Source: Saprospiraceae bacterium (GTDB lineage: Bacteria; Bacteroidota; Bacteroidia; Chitinophagales; Saprospiraceae). From it: 64,000 nucleotides of DNA. The translations under genes were made by a program, and so were the position numbers. How positions within the stretch are numbered: the stretch's first letter is position 1; every line of letters starts with the position of its first letter. Below the pieces are notes generated by a model that saw only the letters and a list, made by a program, of their open reading frames with translations, was not told the DNA's origin and did no database searches. This document shows positions 1 through 7,407 of this stretch, one piece after another. The stretch spans positions 1-64,000 of the forward strand of contig JAGQWX010000005.1 of the NCBI GenBank assembly GCA_020436935.1, in the 5' to 3' direction.

Positions 1-284
1 TATGACTGACTCCAATTCATAAATGTATCATTTAACTCCTCAAAGTCAAGCTCCATCAAAAATGTCCGGATCTTGGCAAAACAAGGTACTCCGTGTTCCA
101 AACCAAATATTTCCTTTAAAGCCATTTCATTATTCTTGAAATATCTCTCAACGCCTTTCATTGAATAATGACCACTCATATAAGCTAATGTGATCATTGT
201 CAAAAATGCAGACATTGGGTACCTCTTACCTTGTTTACCCCGAGGGTCTTTTATAGATTTAAAACATTCGTATAGACTTATCAT
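1..284 (-). CDS. ISAs1-like transposase, N-terminal part, cut by the window edge
   Basis: An open frame of 94 codons starts with ATG at 284 and runs without a stop off the left edge. The protein begins MISLYECFKSIKDPRGKQGK and then has a hydrophobic stretch and a Gly-Val-Glu motif. The early Asp-Pro-Arg, followed by a hydrophobic helix (SAFLTMITLAYMSGH) and VERY, is what the N-terminal 'DDE_Tnp_1-associated' domain of ISAs1/H-repeat transposases looks like. The catalytic DDE domain would lie outside the window, so intactness cannot be judged. Recognition is from the family pattern, not from a search. Confidence 0.7.
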   Translation of the reverse strand, partial: MISLYECFKSIKDPRGKQGKRYPMSAFLTMITLAYMSGHYSMKGVERYFKNNEMALKEIFGLEHGVPCFAKIRTFLMELDFEELNDTFMNWSQS

Positions 285-355
285 TATTTCATATTATATA
301 AATTGCTAATATAAAGCTATTTATAAATATTTGAAAATTTAACTGATCGGCCCTG
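1..355 (-). mobile_element. Probable right end of an ISAs1-like insertion sequence
   Basis: The transposase starts at 284 and reads leftward. About 70 bp upstream of its start the minus strand reads CAGGGCCGATCAG (end at 355), a plausible terminal repeat, but the other end is outside the window, so the border is inferred. The 9-mer gttactaaa repeated 2.7 times at 491-514 lies outside this border. Confidence 0.4.
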
Positions 356-491
356 CTTTGAATTAGGCTGCAAAGCCTTCAAAGAAATACCAGTGGAACG
401 CATTGTAATGAAGGGCCATGACCATGTATATAGGGACCAAATTGGTAAGTTTGTCTTTGAAGAAGAAAAGGATTTGCCAGCACCGGAATAG
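356..491 (+). pseudogene. Possible C-terminal gene remnant next to the IS end
   Basis: One plus-strand frame stays open from the suspected IS border to a TAG at 489-491. It gives a protein-like sequence containing KGHDHVYRDQIGKFVFEEEK but has no start codon before 408. It may be the 3' end of a gene interrupted by the IS, or a 27-aa ORF from the ATG at 408. No family is recognised. Confidence 0.25.
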
Positions 492-549
492 TTACTAAAG
501 TTACTAAAGTTACTCTCTCATATAATTGTTTATTTTTTTTTCGAAGAAA

Positions 550-588
550 TAAAGCCTGATCCAATGGCAGTTTAGGACCAGGCTTTTA
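550..588 (-). terminator. Intrinsic terminator after the 583-aa gene
   Basis: AAAGCCTGATCC (551-562) pairs with GGACCAGGCTTT (575-586) with one mismatch, directly downstream of the minus-strand stop at 597. T-rich sequence follows on both strands, so it could act in both directions. Confidence 0.6.
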
Positions 589-596
589 TGTGTCTC

Positions 597-2348
597 TTAC
601 AGACAAAGTATCGACCATTCACTAAGAATCAATTCAGCTTTGTTGTTCTTGTGATCAATCTTCAATTGAATGTCACCCGGGATTGCTTTTCCAAATTCTG
701 TAGGTAGGTATATACTTGACGGGTTGTTGATGATCTTGCCAATGTTCTCACAATTGCATTCAACGGTCAAAGGCTCAGCTTTTAAATAAGTGTTGTTTAT
801 CCTAGGATTCCACTTATAGCCAAAATCATCACACAAAGTACCCTTTATATCCTCATCTTCATTTCTGAAGTAAAGTGGATAGTTGTATTCATAGAATAAT
901 TTTCTACCAAAGAAATTGTCCTTAATCTTATAAATCCGACGTACCACTTTTGCATCATCGCGATTGAATGAGTTTTCAAGAATGAAGAGCTTATAACCTG
1001 AAGTGAAGTCACCAGAAAGTACAGGGTCGCCCTCTCTTCTTATTGTGTTGCTGTCTCCTAAAGTCAAAATTCCATCAACTCCAAACGTAACCGAATCACC
1101 ACTTTTGAAGTTATCAAGCATAAAGTCAAAGTCAAAAAAACCTCTTCTTCTGCTGGTCTCCTGGTCGTGCATGAACTTTGTTGGCGAATATGGCAAAATG
1201 ATGTTCTTGCTACCTTTTTGCACTTCATTGGGCGGATCATTGAATTCAAGCTTATTCGTATGATAAGGATGGAATAATCCAGCTGAATTTTGATCCAGTT
1301 CGTCAACAGTATATTGAAAGGAGCCGTAAGCCGGTGCACTTGAGTCATAACTCACACATATGCCAGGACACTTCTGAACAGTAATCGGATTGGTCCTTAA
1401 CTCATAAAAATAGTCGATATCTTCAAAATACAAAGTCTTCCCAATGATCTTGTAATCTGCATGAAAAGCATCTTTTATTGAGTCCAGAAAGCCAAAGGTT
1501 GTGATCAAAGGAGAATTAAATTCAAACACTTCCTTTCTCTTACTTGAAGAGATATCTGTATGAATACCAAACTTGCCGCCCTGTAAAGAGAACAATGCCA
1601 TGTTGTACCTGGTCGAAGATGGGTCATTCAGAATTGAAGAGACAAAGTTTAAACCAGACCTTTGGCACTGAAACTCAATAGCCTCTCTCACAAGTAGAAC
1701 AGGAGCCCATTTTCCATTTCCTGTAATTGCCCTATCCATGACTTCAAGCATACCATCAATTATGTCCAGATCTTTGAATTCCGGGCATTCTCCAAGCAAT
1801 TCAAACAAGGTGCCAACTTTGCAAATAGCTACAATTGTTGCAGCCATCAATTTTGACATCACCATAAGCGGCAAAAGCATCACATCATACCATTTCCGTA
1901 ACATGACAAACATCCAGGTATTTGGAGTCTGGTTATTGTAAAAGGTAATCGGTAAAGTGTGAGCATCCAGAAAGCCGCCTTCCCATAAATACTCGGTTTC
2001 AAGGATGGATCTGTTCACTGTCTCTCCTTTGAAAAAGGCCTTTATACTTGCTACTTCATCAGCTGTTGCTTCACAATGTTTTGCTCCATCGGCTGTGAAC
2101 TTACCACCGATCACAGTTTTACCACAAAGGTCGATCGACATTTCAGCAGGCACTTCATTCATGAAGCTGTTACACCCAGAAAAGAACCGGCTCTTTAAAA
2201 GCTCATAAGCTTCACCAGTGAATGTGATTTCCGTACTTACGGCCCTGGTAATTGTATTCGTCTCATCTTCAGCTATGAGAATATCATAGGTGTCCAAGCC
2301 TGCAGCGTCTGAAGTGTAGTCTTTGCCGTCGATAGTAATCCTTGTCAT
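597..2348 (-). CDS. Unknown 583-aa element protein, possibly structural
   Basis: Function not recognised. The protein starts MTRITIDGKDYTS, has no signal peptide, and its first 110 residues look beta-rich with several cysteines. Residues about 143-185 are strongly hydrophobic (MLLPLMVMSKLMAATIVAI), and the rest is a mixed alpha/beta, aromatic-rich region ending in a VECNCENIGKI segment. The N-terminal style (short beta strands, 'DGKDYT') recalls tail or baseplate components of Bacteroidetes phages, but this is a weak impression. The start overlaps the stop of the small membrane protein gene by 4 bp (ATGA), so the two are translationally coupled. It is the last gene of the element's minus-strand block and ends at a hairpin terminator. 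Confidence 0.75.
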   Translation of the reverse strand: MTRITIDGKDYTSDAAGLDTYDILIAEDETNTITRAVSTEITFTGEAYELLKSRFFSGCNSFMNEVPAEMSIDLCGKTVIGGKFTADGAKHCEATADEVASIKAFFKGETVNRSILETEYLWEGGFLDAHTLPITFYNNQTPNTWMFVMLRKWYDVMLLPLMVMSKLMAATIVAICKVGTLFELLGECPEFKDLDIIDGMLEVMDRAITGNGKWAPVLLVREAIEFQCQRSGLNFVSSILNDPSSTRYNMALFSLQGGKFGIHTDISSSKRKEVFEFNSPLITTFGFLDSIKDAFHADYKIIGKTLYFEDIDYFYELRTNPITVQKCPGICVSYDSSAPAYGSFQYTVDELDQNSAGLFHPYHTNKLEFNDPPNEVQKGSKNIILPYSPTKFMHDQETSRRRGFFDFDFMLDNFKSGDSVTFGVDGILTLGDSNTIRREGDPVLSGDFTSGYKLFILENSFNRDDAKVVRRIYKIKDNFFGRKLFYEYNYPLYFRNEDEDIKGTLCDDFGYKWNPRINNTYLKAEPLTVECNCENIGKIINNPSSIYLPTEFGKAIPGDIQLKIDHKNNKAELILSEWSILCL

Positions 2349-2659
2349 TGCACAGCTCTTTTGGCGATTTTCTCAAGCATTTCCTTGGTAATGGCTGCAT
2401 TCCTATAATCTTCATCTTCAAGATACGATTCATGTATTTGAGCTATTAGCCACATTTTGAACAAATCGTGTTCTGCATTTACCGTTTGAAGATGGGCATA
2501 CAACTTGTTGATCGTGATTTTATGGGCCTGCATTGATTCTCTTAGATTTTCAATTGACACTGTCTGAAATTGCTTAGAGATACTCAAAGTTTGATAAGCA
2601 TGAAAGATGGCTAAAATGCCAATTATGCAAAGAAATGTTCCAATTATAGATAAAACCAT
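2345..2659 (-). CDS. Small membrane-anchored coiled-coil protein
   Basis: The 104-aa product has one N-terminal membrane helix (residues 3-22, IIGTFLCIIGILAIFHAY) followed by a charged helix with heptad-like leucines (about 35-65) and a basic end. It overlaps the next gene by 4 bp. The size and N-terminal anchor recall phage spanins or small tail accessory proteins, but no family is recognised. It starts a short two-gene unit, because a terminator-like hairpin stands upstream at 2738-2762. Confidence 0.7.
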   Translation of the reverse strand: MVLSIIGTFLCIIGILAIFHAYQTLSISKQFQTVSIENLRESMQAHKITINKLYAHLQTVNAEHDLFKMWLIAQIHESYLEDEDYRNAAITKEMLEKIAKRAVQ

Positions 2660-2737
2660 TTTAGTTTAATTTTTGTAGTTTATAATTCCAGTTCTCAGGA
2701 GATCCCCCACTGTAAACCCACTGTAGATTTTAAAAGA

Positions 2738-2762
2738 GTGCCGGACCTGGGGAATCCGGCAC
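2738..2762 (-). terminator. Hairpin downstream of the 83-aa gene
   Basis: GTGCCGGA (2738-2745) and TCCGGCAC (2755-2762) form a perfect 8-bp stem, followed on the minus strand by CTCTTTT. It separates the 83-aa gene from the two genes after it. Just downstream is a direct repeat, cccactgta twice, at about 2705-2725. Confidence 0.6.
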
Positions 2763-2783
2763 TGGTCCGCAAATGAGCACGGC

Positions 2784-3035
2784 CTATTTGTACTTTTTCA
2801 AACCTTGCCGGGGAAGACCTATGTCAACATTGCAAAGAAGTCGGTACTCTTCCCCTGCGAATGAGAATTTCTCTACTCTGACAAAGTTTTTTGTAAAATG
2901 AACATCCGGGAGTGGGACCAAAGTCACATTGAAGTTGGTCCCTTCCTGTTTGAGCTTACTCGCTTGCTGCAACTTATGGCTCTTGATGACTTTTTCCATT
3001 TGCCTTATGGCCTGGTCTCTCGCGTGTTTTTCCAT
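2784..3035 (-). CDS. Hypothetical 83-aa protein of the element
   Basis: A short lysine-rich protein (MEKHARDQAIRQMEKVIKSH...) with a helical N-terminal half and a beta-like C-terminal half (FAGEEYRLLCNVDIGLP). It sits 27 bp after the DUF5681 gene in the same direction and ends before a hairpin terminator. No family is recognised. Position and codon pattern suggest a real gene. Confidence 0.6.
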   Translation of the reverse strand: MEKHARDQAIRQMEKVIKSHKLQQASKLKQEGTNFNVTLVPLPDVHFTKNFVRVEKFSFAGEEYRLLCNVDIGLPRQGLKKYK

Positions 3036-3062
3036 GATATAGTTTTTTGATTCGTTTACATT

Positions 3063-3473
3063 TTATTCTTCTTCTACAATTTCAGCGTCGGGGACACGTC
3101 CAAAATAGAGTTTCCTGCCTCCTATCTCAAAGCATTCAACAGGCTCATCTTTGCCGGAATTACCAACATTGATTTGGACCCCCGGACCAGTCTTTCCAGG
3201 GTCCAGAATCTGCATGATCTGAAGGATTAGGTTGACATCGCCTTCATTTGAGATAGCTTTGTTCAGGACGTGCATTATCATCACATTTCCTGCTGTCATT
3301 CTTGTTGTGGATCCATCTTCGCCTTTCCAATCCACTTCAATATCCATGGCCTCCTTAAGCAAGGTTTTCAAATTCTTACCACCTGCAGGTCTGCCATTTG
3401 GGTTACCGGATTGCCCAGGTTTGAAGGGCTTCAAATTGGGGTGTGCTTTGGGCTTTTCGTTTTCTTCTTTCAT
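3063..3473 (-). CDS. DUF5681 domain protein
   Basis: The 136-aa protein has the FKPGQSGNPNGRP motif at residues 17-29, the mark of DUF5681, followed by a helical region (KNLKTLLKEAMDIEV, VMIMHVLNKAI). DUF5681 proteins are common in phages and mobile elements, often next to DNA packaging genes, and are thought to bind DNA; their exact role is unknown. The gene follows the Toprim protein gene by 21 bp, so it is probably in the same transcript. No terminase large subunit is present here. Confidence 0.8.
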   Translation of the reverse strand: MKEENEKPKAHPNLKPFKPGQSGNPNGRPAGGKNLKTLLKEAMDIEVDWKGEDGSTTRMTAGNVMIMHVLNKAISNEGDVNLILQIMQILDPGKTGPGVQINVGNSGKDEPVECFEIGGRKLYFGRVPDAEIVEEE

Positions 3474-3494
3474 TTATCAAATGTTTTACAATCG

Positions 3495-4556
3495 TTATAC
3501 ATTTATTTTCAGCTCTCTCCAATCGAGCTGAATGAGGTAATCAGCTATGTCTTTTCCGGCTTCCTTATCAGCCTGTGGTGCCATTCTTTCAAGGAAATCC
3601 GAAAAAATAAACCGTGTCCCTGGCAGTCTCTTTTCATAATCTTTTGCTTTGCTTTGCCATTCCCTGAAGGTGTTGCCGTCTTTAGATAGGTCAGGGAAGA
3701 CAAAGACTTTTCTACCTTTCAGAACTTTCAACTTTTCAAATGAAAAGCTCGATTTATTGAAGACTGCCAGCCAGATCATACTTTCATCATTCACAGGATC
3801 ACCAAAGTATAACGTCCCATAGATTGCAGTCTTTGGAGCCTCAACCAAAGCAACAGGGTTGTTTGGGTACTTGCTGAGCAGATGTTCTCCAAAAAGACAA
3901 CTTGCTTTGCTTTCCTGAGCTAAGTAGGCTTTCAACCATTCTGGCATTGATTGCTTTGATTGCTTGTGTCGGAACTCTATTAAGCTGTGCAACCAATTGG
4001 TCTTAATGGTATGGTTTCTCTCATCAAATTGCTTGATCTGTACAGCTCTGACTTTGCCATCAATGTCAATGAATGGGAACGTCGTTGCGCCACTCATGTA
4101 GCCTTTGCCTATGGTCCCGATTCCATACATCACTATTACATTTGCTAAGTCATCATCATCCAAAGGATATGGTACCCTTGTTTCCAAATTATGAATGAAG
4201 ACGTTTGAGTCCAGGTAGTTTTCATTTAGAGTTTTTTGGTACTCAGATTGATCAAAGTATACGGCTCGCTTTGGAGGTTCTACCTTCTTGACTGGCTGAT
4301 GACTGAATGTCTTTCTCTGAGTGTTCAAGTACGGAATTCCTCGCTCCTGATCAAGAATCGATTTCACAAACCCATCTTGGAATGGGTCAAGAAAGTACTG
4401 GCAATTGTCTTCACGGTCGCAACGTCCGTAGCGATTAGGCAAGTAAACCCTGTTCTTTAAATCTACGAACCGGACAAACCTATTCTTTCCACATGCTGGA
4501 CATTGATGCTTTTTGCTACCTTTTTCAAGTTTGAATCTTGTTTCTGTTGTGATCAT
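3495..4556 (-). CDS. Zinc-ribbon and Toprim-like protein (DUF6371 type)
   Basis: The N-terminus holds a Cys4 zinc ribbon (C19, C22, C46, C52) in the form CPACGKNRF...GRCDREDNC. The second half carries Toprim-like elements: an acidic residue in VALVEAPKTAI (about residue 236) and VFPDLSKDG (about 288). This arrangement matches Bacteroidota mobile-element proteins related to CHC2 primases, so a role in priming or processing the element's DNA is likely. The 353-aa length fits. Upstream, between this gene and the ATPase gene, lies a 107-bp block of GGTTTA repeats and palindromes that could be the origin it acts on. Confidence 0.75.
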   Translation of the reverse strand: MITTETRFKLEKGSKKHQCPACGKNRFVRFVDLKNRVYLPNRYGRCDREDNCQYFLDPFQDGFVKSILDQERGIPYLNTQRKTFSHQPVKKVEPPKRAVYFDQSEYQKTLNENYLDSNVFIHNLETRVPYPLDDDDLANVIVMYGIGTIGKGYMSGATTFPFIDIDGKVRAVQIKQFDERNHTIKTNWLHSLIEFRHKQSKQSMPEWLKAYLAQESKASCLFGEHLLSKYPNNPVALVEAPKTAIYGTLYFGDPVNDESMIWLAVFNKSSFSFEKLKVLKGRKVFVFPDLSKDGNTFREWQSKAKDYEKRLPGTRFIFSDFLERMAPQADKEAGKDIADYLIQLDWRELKINV

Positions 4557-4565
4557 TTGTACATA

Positions 4566-4667
4566 ACTTTTTTATAACGGTTTATCGGTTTAAACCGTCT
4601 TTTAAACTAAACCATGTACATCGGTTTATCAGTTTAAGCGTATATATACGCTAAACTAAACCGATGG
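4566..4667. repeat. Iteron-like palindrome block, candidate origin or operator
   Basis: Between the Toprim and ATPase genes the word GGTTTA or its complement recurs: CGGTTTATCGGTTTAAACCG at 4578-4597, TAAACTAAACC at 4602-4612, and a near-perfect 48-bp inverted repeat at 4619-4666 with arms CATCGGTTTA... and ...TAAACCGATG around a GCGTATATATACGC core. The AT-rich, iterated structure beside replication-type genes resembles a plasmid-like origin; it could instead be a large operator or terminator. Confidence 0.55.
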
Positions 4668-5900
4668 TTAGGCAAATATCCCTTTAGCATAAGGTTTACG
4701 ATCTTCGGGCTGAATCAGCCATTTTCGATTCTTACAATCGCTGATGAATTCTTTGATCACATTGTCACCAGGGGCTTTGCCGAACTTATCCTTTGCTGCA
4801 AGCTTGATTTGTCTGACTAATTCCGAGTAACTAAATGAAGGCCCTTTGGCGAAGACAGAATTCAGAATTCCAAACTGATCAATTGAAGACAAACTCGCAA
4901 AGGTCACTCTCTCCCTTGGTCCCGCCGTCCTGAACTCATAATTCTCAACCAGCACAGGAAGCCCATCTATAATTTCAAACGCAAATGGTTCCGGCTCTAT
5001 GTTCCGGCACTGCTCCGGCTCGACAATGGAGACGTTCTTGTCTTGATCGCTCTTTGTGACTGATAAAACTGTCTCAGCCTTGTTGACGAGTTCTGTTCCC
5101 ACATGTCCACGGGCGTTGTTGTCTGACTTGTTCTGATGTAGAACTGTAATGATGTGAATGCCATACTGTTCGGTCCACCTGAGCAACATGTCTGCTATCA
5201 TGGTAGCCTGAGCCTCGTCATTTATTGAAGTAATCAGGTCTTTGATGCCATCAATTACAACAATTCCAAGATTTGGGGTGGTTCTGATTGCAAAGTCAAT
5301 GGCCTTTAATCTTTCATCCGTCGACAGACTGCGCAAACCGTACACCCTTAAATTCCGAAGGCTTGCAGTGTCGACCTGTCTGGCTATCCGTTTGAGTGCC
5401 ATGAGCACGTGGTACCGGCCTTGCTCTGTGTCAAAGTAAAGGTTTATCTTTCCGTCGAGACAACCCCGGAAGATTGGATAGTTCTTTGATTTAAGCACGA
5501 TGCATAGTATTATTGCGACTAAGAATGACTTTCTGCTTTTGGCCTTTCCAGTGAAAACTGAGAAGTTGCCGATAGTTGCAATCGGAATTTCTTTGTCGCC
5601 TTGTTTCTGCACAAATGCATTCTTTGGCGGCGGTATATCTTCGCTTGCATGGACTTCAGACTTTGCGAGTAATTCCCTTAGCGTGTCCTCATTGGTTTCT
5701 TCCATCTCGCCAAAATGGCCAAAGCTTGCAGCACTTGCTAGCGTCTCATATTGGTCGTACTCCTGGAATGGCTCAGGCTCTTGGTCTGAGGTTTGTCTAA
5801 GCTTAGATAATTCAGCGTTCCATATTGACGGATCGCCTAGACCAAGTAATGGCTTATTTGTTGCTACTGATAGAGGAGCATTATGTAAATTTGCAGTCAT
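4668..5900 (-). CDS. RepA-like AAA ATPase (helicase family)
   Basis: This 410-aa ATPase has Walker A (GKAKSRKS, about residue 118), Walker B (LGIVVIDGIKDL, about 213-217) and a sensor-like VLHQNK followed by RGHVGTELVNKAET. This is the RecA-fold of RepA/AAA_25 proteins found in plasmids and integrative elements, where they act as hexameric replicative helicases or DNA-loading ATPases. The ATG at 5900 is preferred over the GTG nine bases upstream. A 10-bp-stem hairpin lies only about 11 bases before this start. A C-terminal winged-helix-like region (GPSFSYSELVRQIKLAAKDK) follows the ATPase core. Confidence 0.85.
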   Translation of the reverse strand: MTANLHNAPLSVATNKPLLGLGDPSIWNAELSKLRQTSDQEPEPFQEYDQYETLASAASFGHFGEMEETNEDTLRELLAKSEVHASEDIPPPKNAFVQKQGDKEIPIATIGNFSVFTGKAKSRKSFLVAIILCIVLKSKNYPIFRGCLDGKINLYFDTEQGRYHVLMALKRIARQVDTASLRNLRVYGLRSLSTDERLKAIDFAIRTTPNLGIVVIDGIKDLITSINDEAQATMIADMLLRWTEQYGIHIITVLHQNKSDNNARGHVGTELVNKAETVLSVTKSDQDKNVSIVEPEQCRNIEPEPFAFEIIDGLPVLVENYEFRTAGPRERVTFASLSSIDQFGILNSVFAKGPSFSYSELVRQIKLAAKDKFGKAPGDNVIKEFISDCKNRKWLIQPEDRKPYAKGIFA

Positions 5901-5911
5901 AACTATCACTT

Positions 5912-5945
5912 AAATAGTGCCTGTCAAATGTGATTGGCACTATTT
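5912..5945 (+). terminator. 10-bp stem hairpin in the ATPase gene leader
   Basis: AAATAGTGCC (5912-5921) and GGCACTATTT (5936-5945) pair perfectly. On the plus strand the stem runs into a T-tract, the form of an intrinsic terminator, although the genes here are on the minus strand. On the minus strand it ends about 11 bases before the ATPase ATG and could affect translation or stop antisense RNA. Confidence 0.5.
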
Positions 5946-6001
5946 TTTTTTTAAAAAAAAACTTGCTTAGCTTGGTTAGAATTGAGTTTGACAAATGGCT
6001 A

Positions 6002-6295
6002 TCACTGTTCAACTACTGCTAGCAGTTCTTCCTCCTTGAAGAGCACGTTACGCCCGATCTGGTAGCTTTGGATTTGGCCCCTTCTGCGATAGTTGTCAAT
6101 TGAGCCGGGGCTGACTTTAAGGAGCTTTGCTGCCTCCTGCTTGGTAAGGTAGATGCCCTTTTCCTTATGAGGCTCTTTGAATTGGTTCGAGTTGATGGCC
6201 TTAGAAACTGAATTCTCAATGAGTCTTTCAAGCTCTGACAGCTTCAAAGGCATAAGTAGTACATCGTTCATTGCTGTATAAATTTGATAAAGCAA
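6002..6295 (-). CDS. Excisionase-like HTH DNA-binding protein
   Basis: The C-terminal half (residues 49-97) is an HTH_17/MerR-like winged helix: YLTKQEAAKLLKVSPGSIDN, then the wing IQSYQIGRNVLFKEEELLA. Small proteins of this type beside a tyrosine recombinase act as directionality factors (Xis) or repressors in Bacteroidota elements. It is the third minus-strand gene after the integrase. A 14-bp-arm palindrome at 6334-6363 lies 38 bp upstream of its start and may be its binding site. Confidence 0.8.
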   Translation of the reverse strand: MLYQIYTAMNDVLLMPLKLSELERLIENSVSKAINSNQFKEPHKEKGIYLTKQEAAKLLKVSPGSIDNYRRRGQIQSYQIGRNVLFKEEELLAVVEQ

Positions 6296-6333
6296 AAGAA
6301 CAATGAACCAATATCAACATGAAATAAATGGAC

Positions 6334-6363
6334 CGCACTTAACGCACAAGTGCGTTAAGTGCG
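6334..6363. promoter_or_regulatory. Perfect palindrome, candidate HTH-protein operator
   Basis: CGCACTTAACGCAC and GTGCGTTAAGTGCG are perfect 14-bp arms around AA. The half-site GTGCGTTAA occurs once more in direct repeat (6359-6367 overlaps the stop of the 347-aa gene). No T-tract follows, so an operator is more likely than a terminator. It stands just upstream of the HTH gene. Confidence 0.55.
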
Positions 6364-7407
6364 TTAAATGTACGTAGGAATAAAGTCTGTCTCCATGCTA
6401 AAAGCTTCAGCTTTTGTTTGTTTCACCCAATCAATACTTACGTCAAGTCCAAAGGTTACAAGGCATATTTTTTCGATTTGAGCATTTCTCAACCTTTTCT
6501 TTGTATAGTTCTTTGCTGACAAAGATTTTATGATAGCAACAAGTAAACCTTTGGTGCCGCCCTTTTCATCCTTCCACCTGTAAACATGTGCCTGGACCAG
6601 GTTTTGAGAAACCATGAGTTCCATGACCTTTTTGTATGCTGAAATGTCTTTGAAGTAGTTTGAAAGAATTCCATCGACCTCATGAGTTGAAGGGGCTTCA
6701 ACCAATTCTTCCAAATTCTCAATAAGCGCCTTTTTTCTGATCACTGGAAGGAAGTTATTCAAAAGCTGAAAATTGATGACTGAACCAGAATGAAGCAAAC
6801 CGAATTTTTCACCCCTGAATTCATGATAATGGTTGAAGTAGTCAAGCCAAAGAGATTTATTGGTGAATTCAGATTCCAATTGATTAAGTGTATCCTGAAT
6901 GTGCTTTTGAAAGTTTCCAGATTGCTTTGCACCGGTTTCAATGGCTTCAAGTTCCTTGGCAAATAAGCTTTCTACCTTGGTATCAAATAATGAGTTTCTG
7001 AATCCTCTGATCTTCTCAAACTCCTCATTTGAAGCATATACATAAGCTCTGCGAGCTTTCAAATATTGATCTTGCCTTACCATTAAGCCAAAAGCATTAA
7101 GACTTTTTGAAAGGTCTGGATATACTTTGAAGTTCTTTGCGAAGTCGTCATTCTCTTCAATATGAAAATGATTTTCGCCTTCAGGAATATCCAGATTTAT
7201 GATTCCATTATGACCAATCCGCCCAGCTGGTAAAACATCAAATCCTTTGATATTTGGATCCAAATTGGATTCATCAAAAGTATTGATTTCGAATTGTCCA
7301 AAGAAACCACCGCCTTGAACATATTCAAGATTGATAGTAACTCTGAAACAGTCTCTGATTTCATCCCTGGTAACTATTGCAAAATTCATATTGTCTTTGG
7401 CTTTCAT
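6364..7407 (-). CDS. Unknown 347-aa protein coupled to the integrase
   Basis: The gene overlaps the integrase stop by 4 bp, so the two are co-translated. The protein has no signal peptide or membrane helix. The N-terminal 100 residues look beta-rich (VTINLEYVQGGGFFGQFEI) and the rest helical, with a basic C-terminal region (SAKNYTKKRLRNAQIEKICL) that could bind DNA. Bacteroidota elements often carry an RteC-like or other helical protein at this place, but I cannot assign it to a family. Confidence 0.7.
   Translation of the reverse strand: MKAKDNMNFAIVTRDEIRDCFRVTINLEYVQGGGFFGQFEINTFDESNLDPNIKGFDVLPAGRIGHNGIINLDIPEGENHFHIEENDDFAKNFKVYPDLSKSLNAFGLMVRQDQYLKARRAYVYASNEEFEKIRGFRNSLFDTKVESLFAKELEAIETGAKQSGNFQKHIQDTLNQLESEFTNKSLWLDYFNHYHEFRGEKFGLLHSGSVINFQLLNNFLPVIRKKALIENLEELVEAPSTHEVDGILSNYFKDISAYKKVMELMVSQNLVQAHVYRWKDEKGGTKGLLVAIIKSLSAKNYTKKRLRNAQIEKICLVTFGLDVSIDWVKQTKAEAFSMETDFIPTYI

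Noticed and set aside
491..514. Tandem gttactaaa repeats as a possible att or iteron site
   Set aside because: Only 2.7 copies of a simple AT-rich 9-mer; nothing links them to a function, and they do not match the tRNA 3' end.
379..564. Minus-strand 61-aa frame beside the IS end
   Set aside because: It is made largely by the repeated gttactaaa sequence (VTLVTLVT) and the terminator stem, and has no protein-like pattern.
3063..3473. Possible plasmid mobilisation protein (MobC) in place of the DUF5681 call
   Set aside because: The FKPGQSGNPNGRP motif fits DUF5681; no MobC ribbon-helix-helix pattern is visible and no relaxase is nearby.
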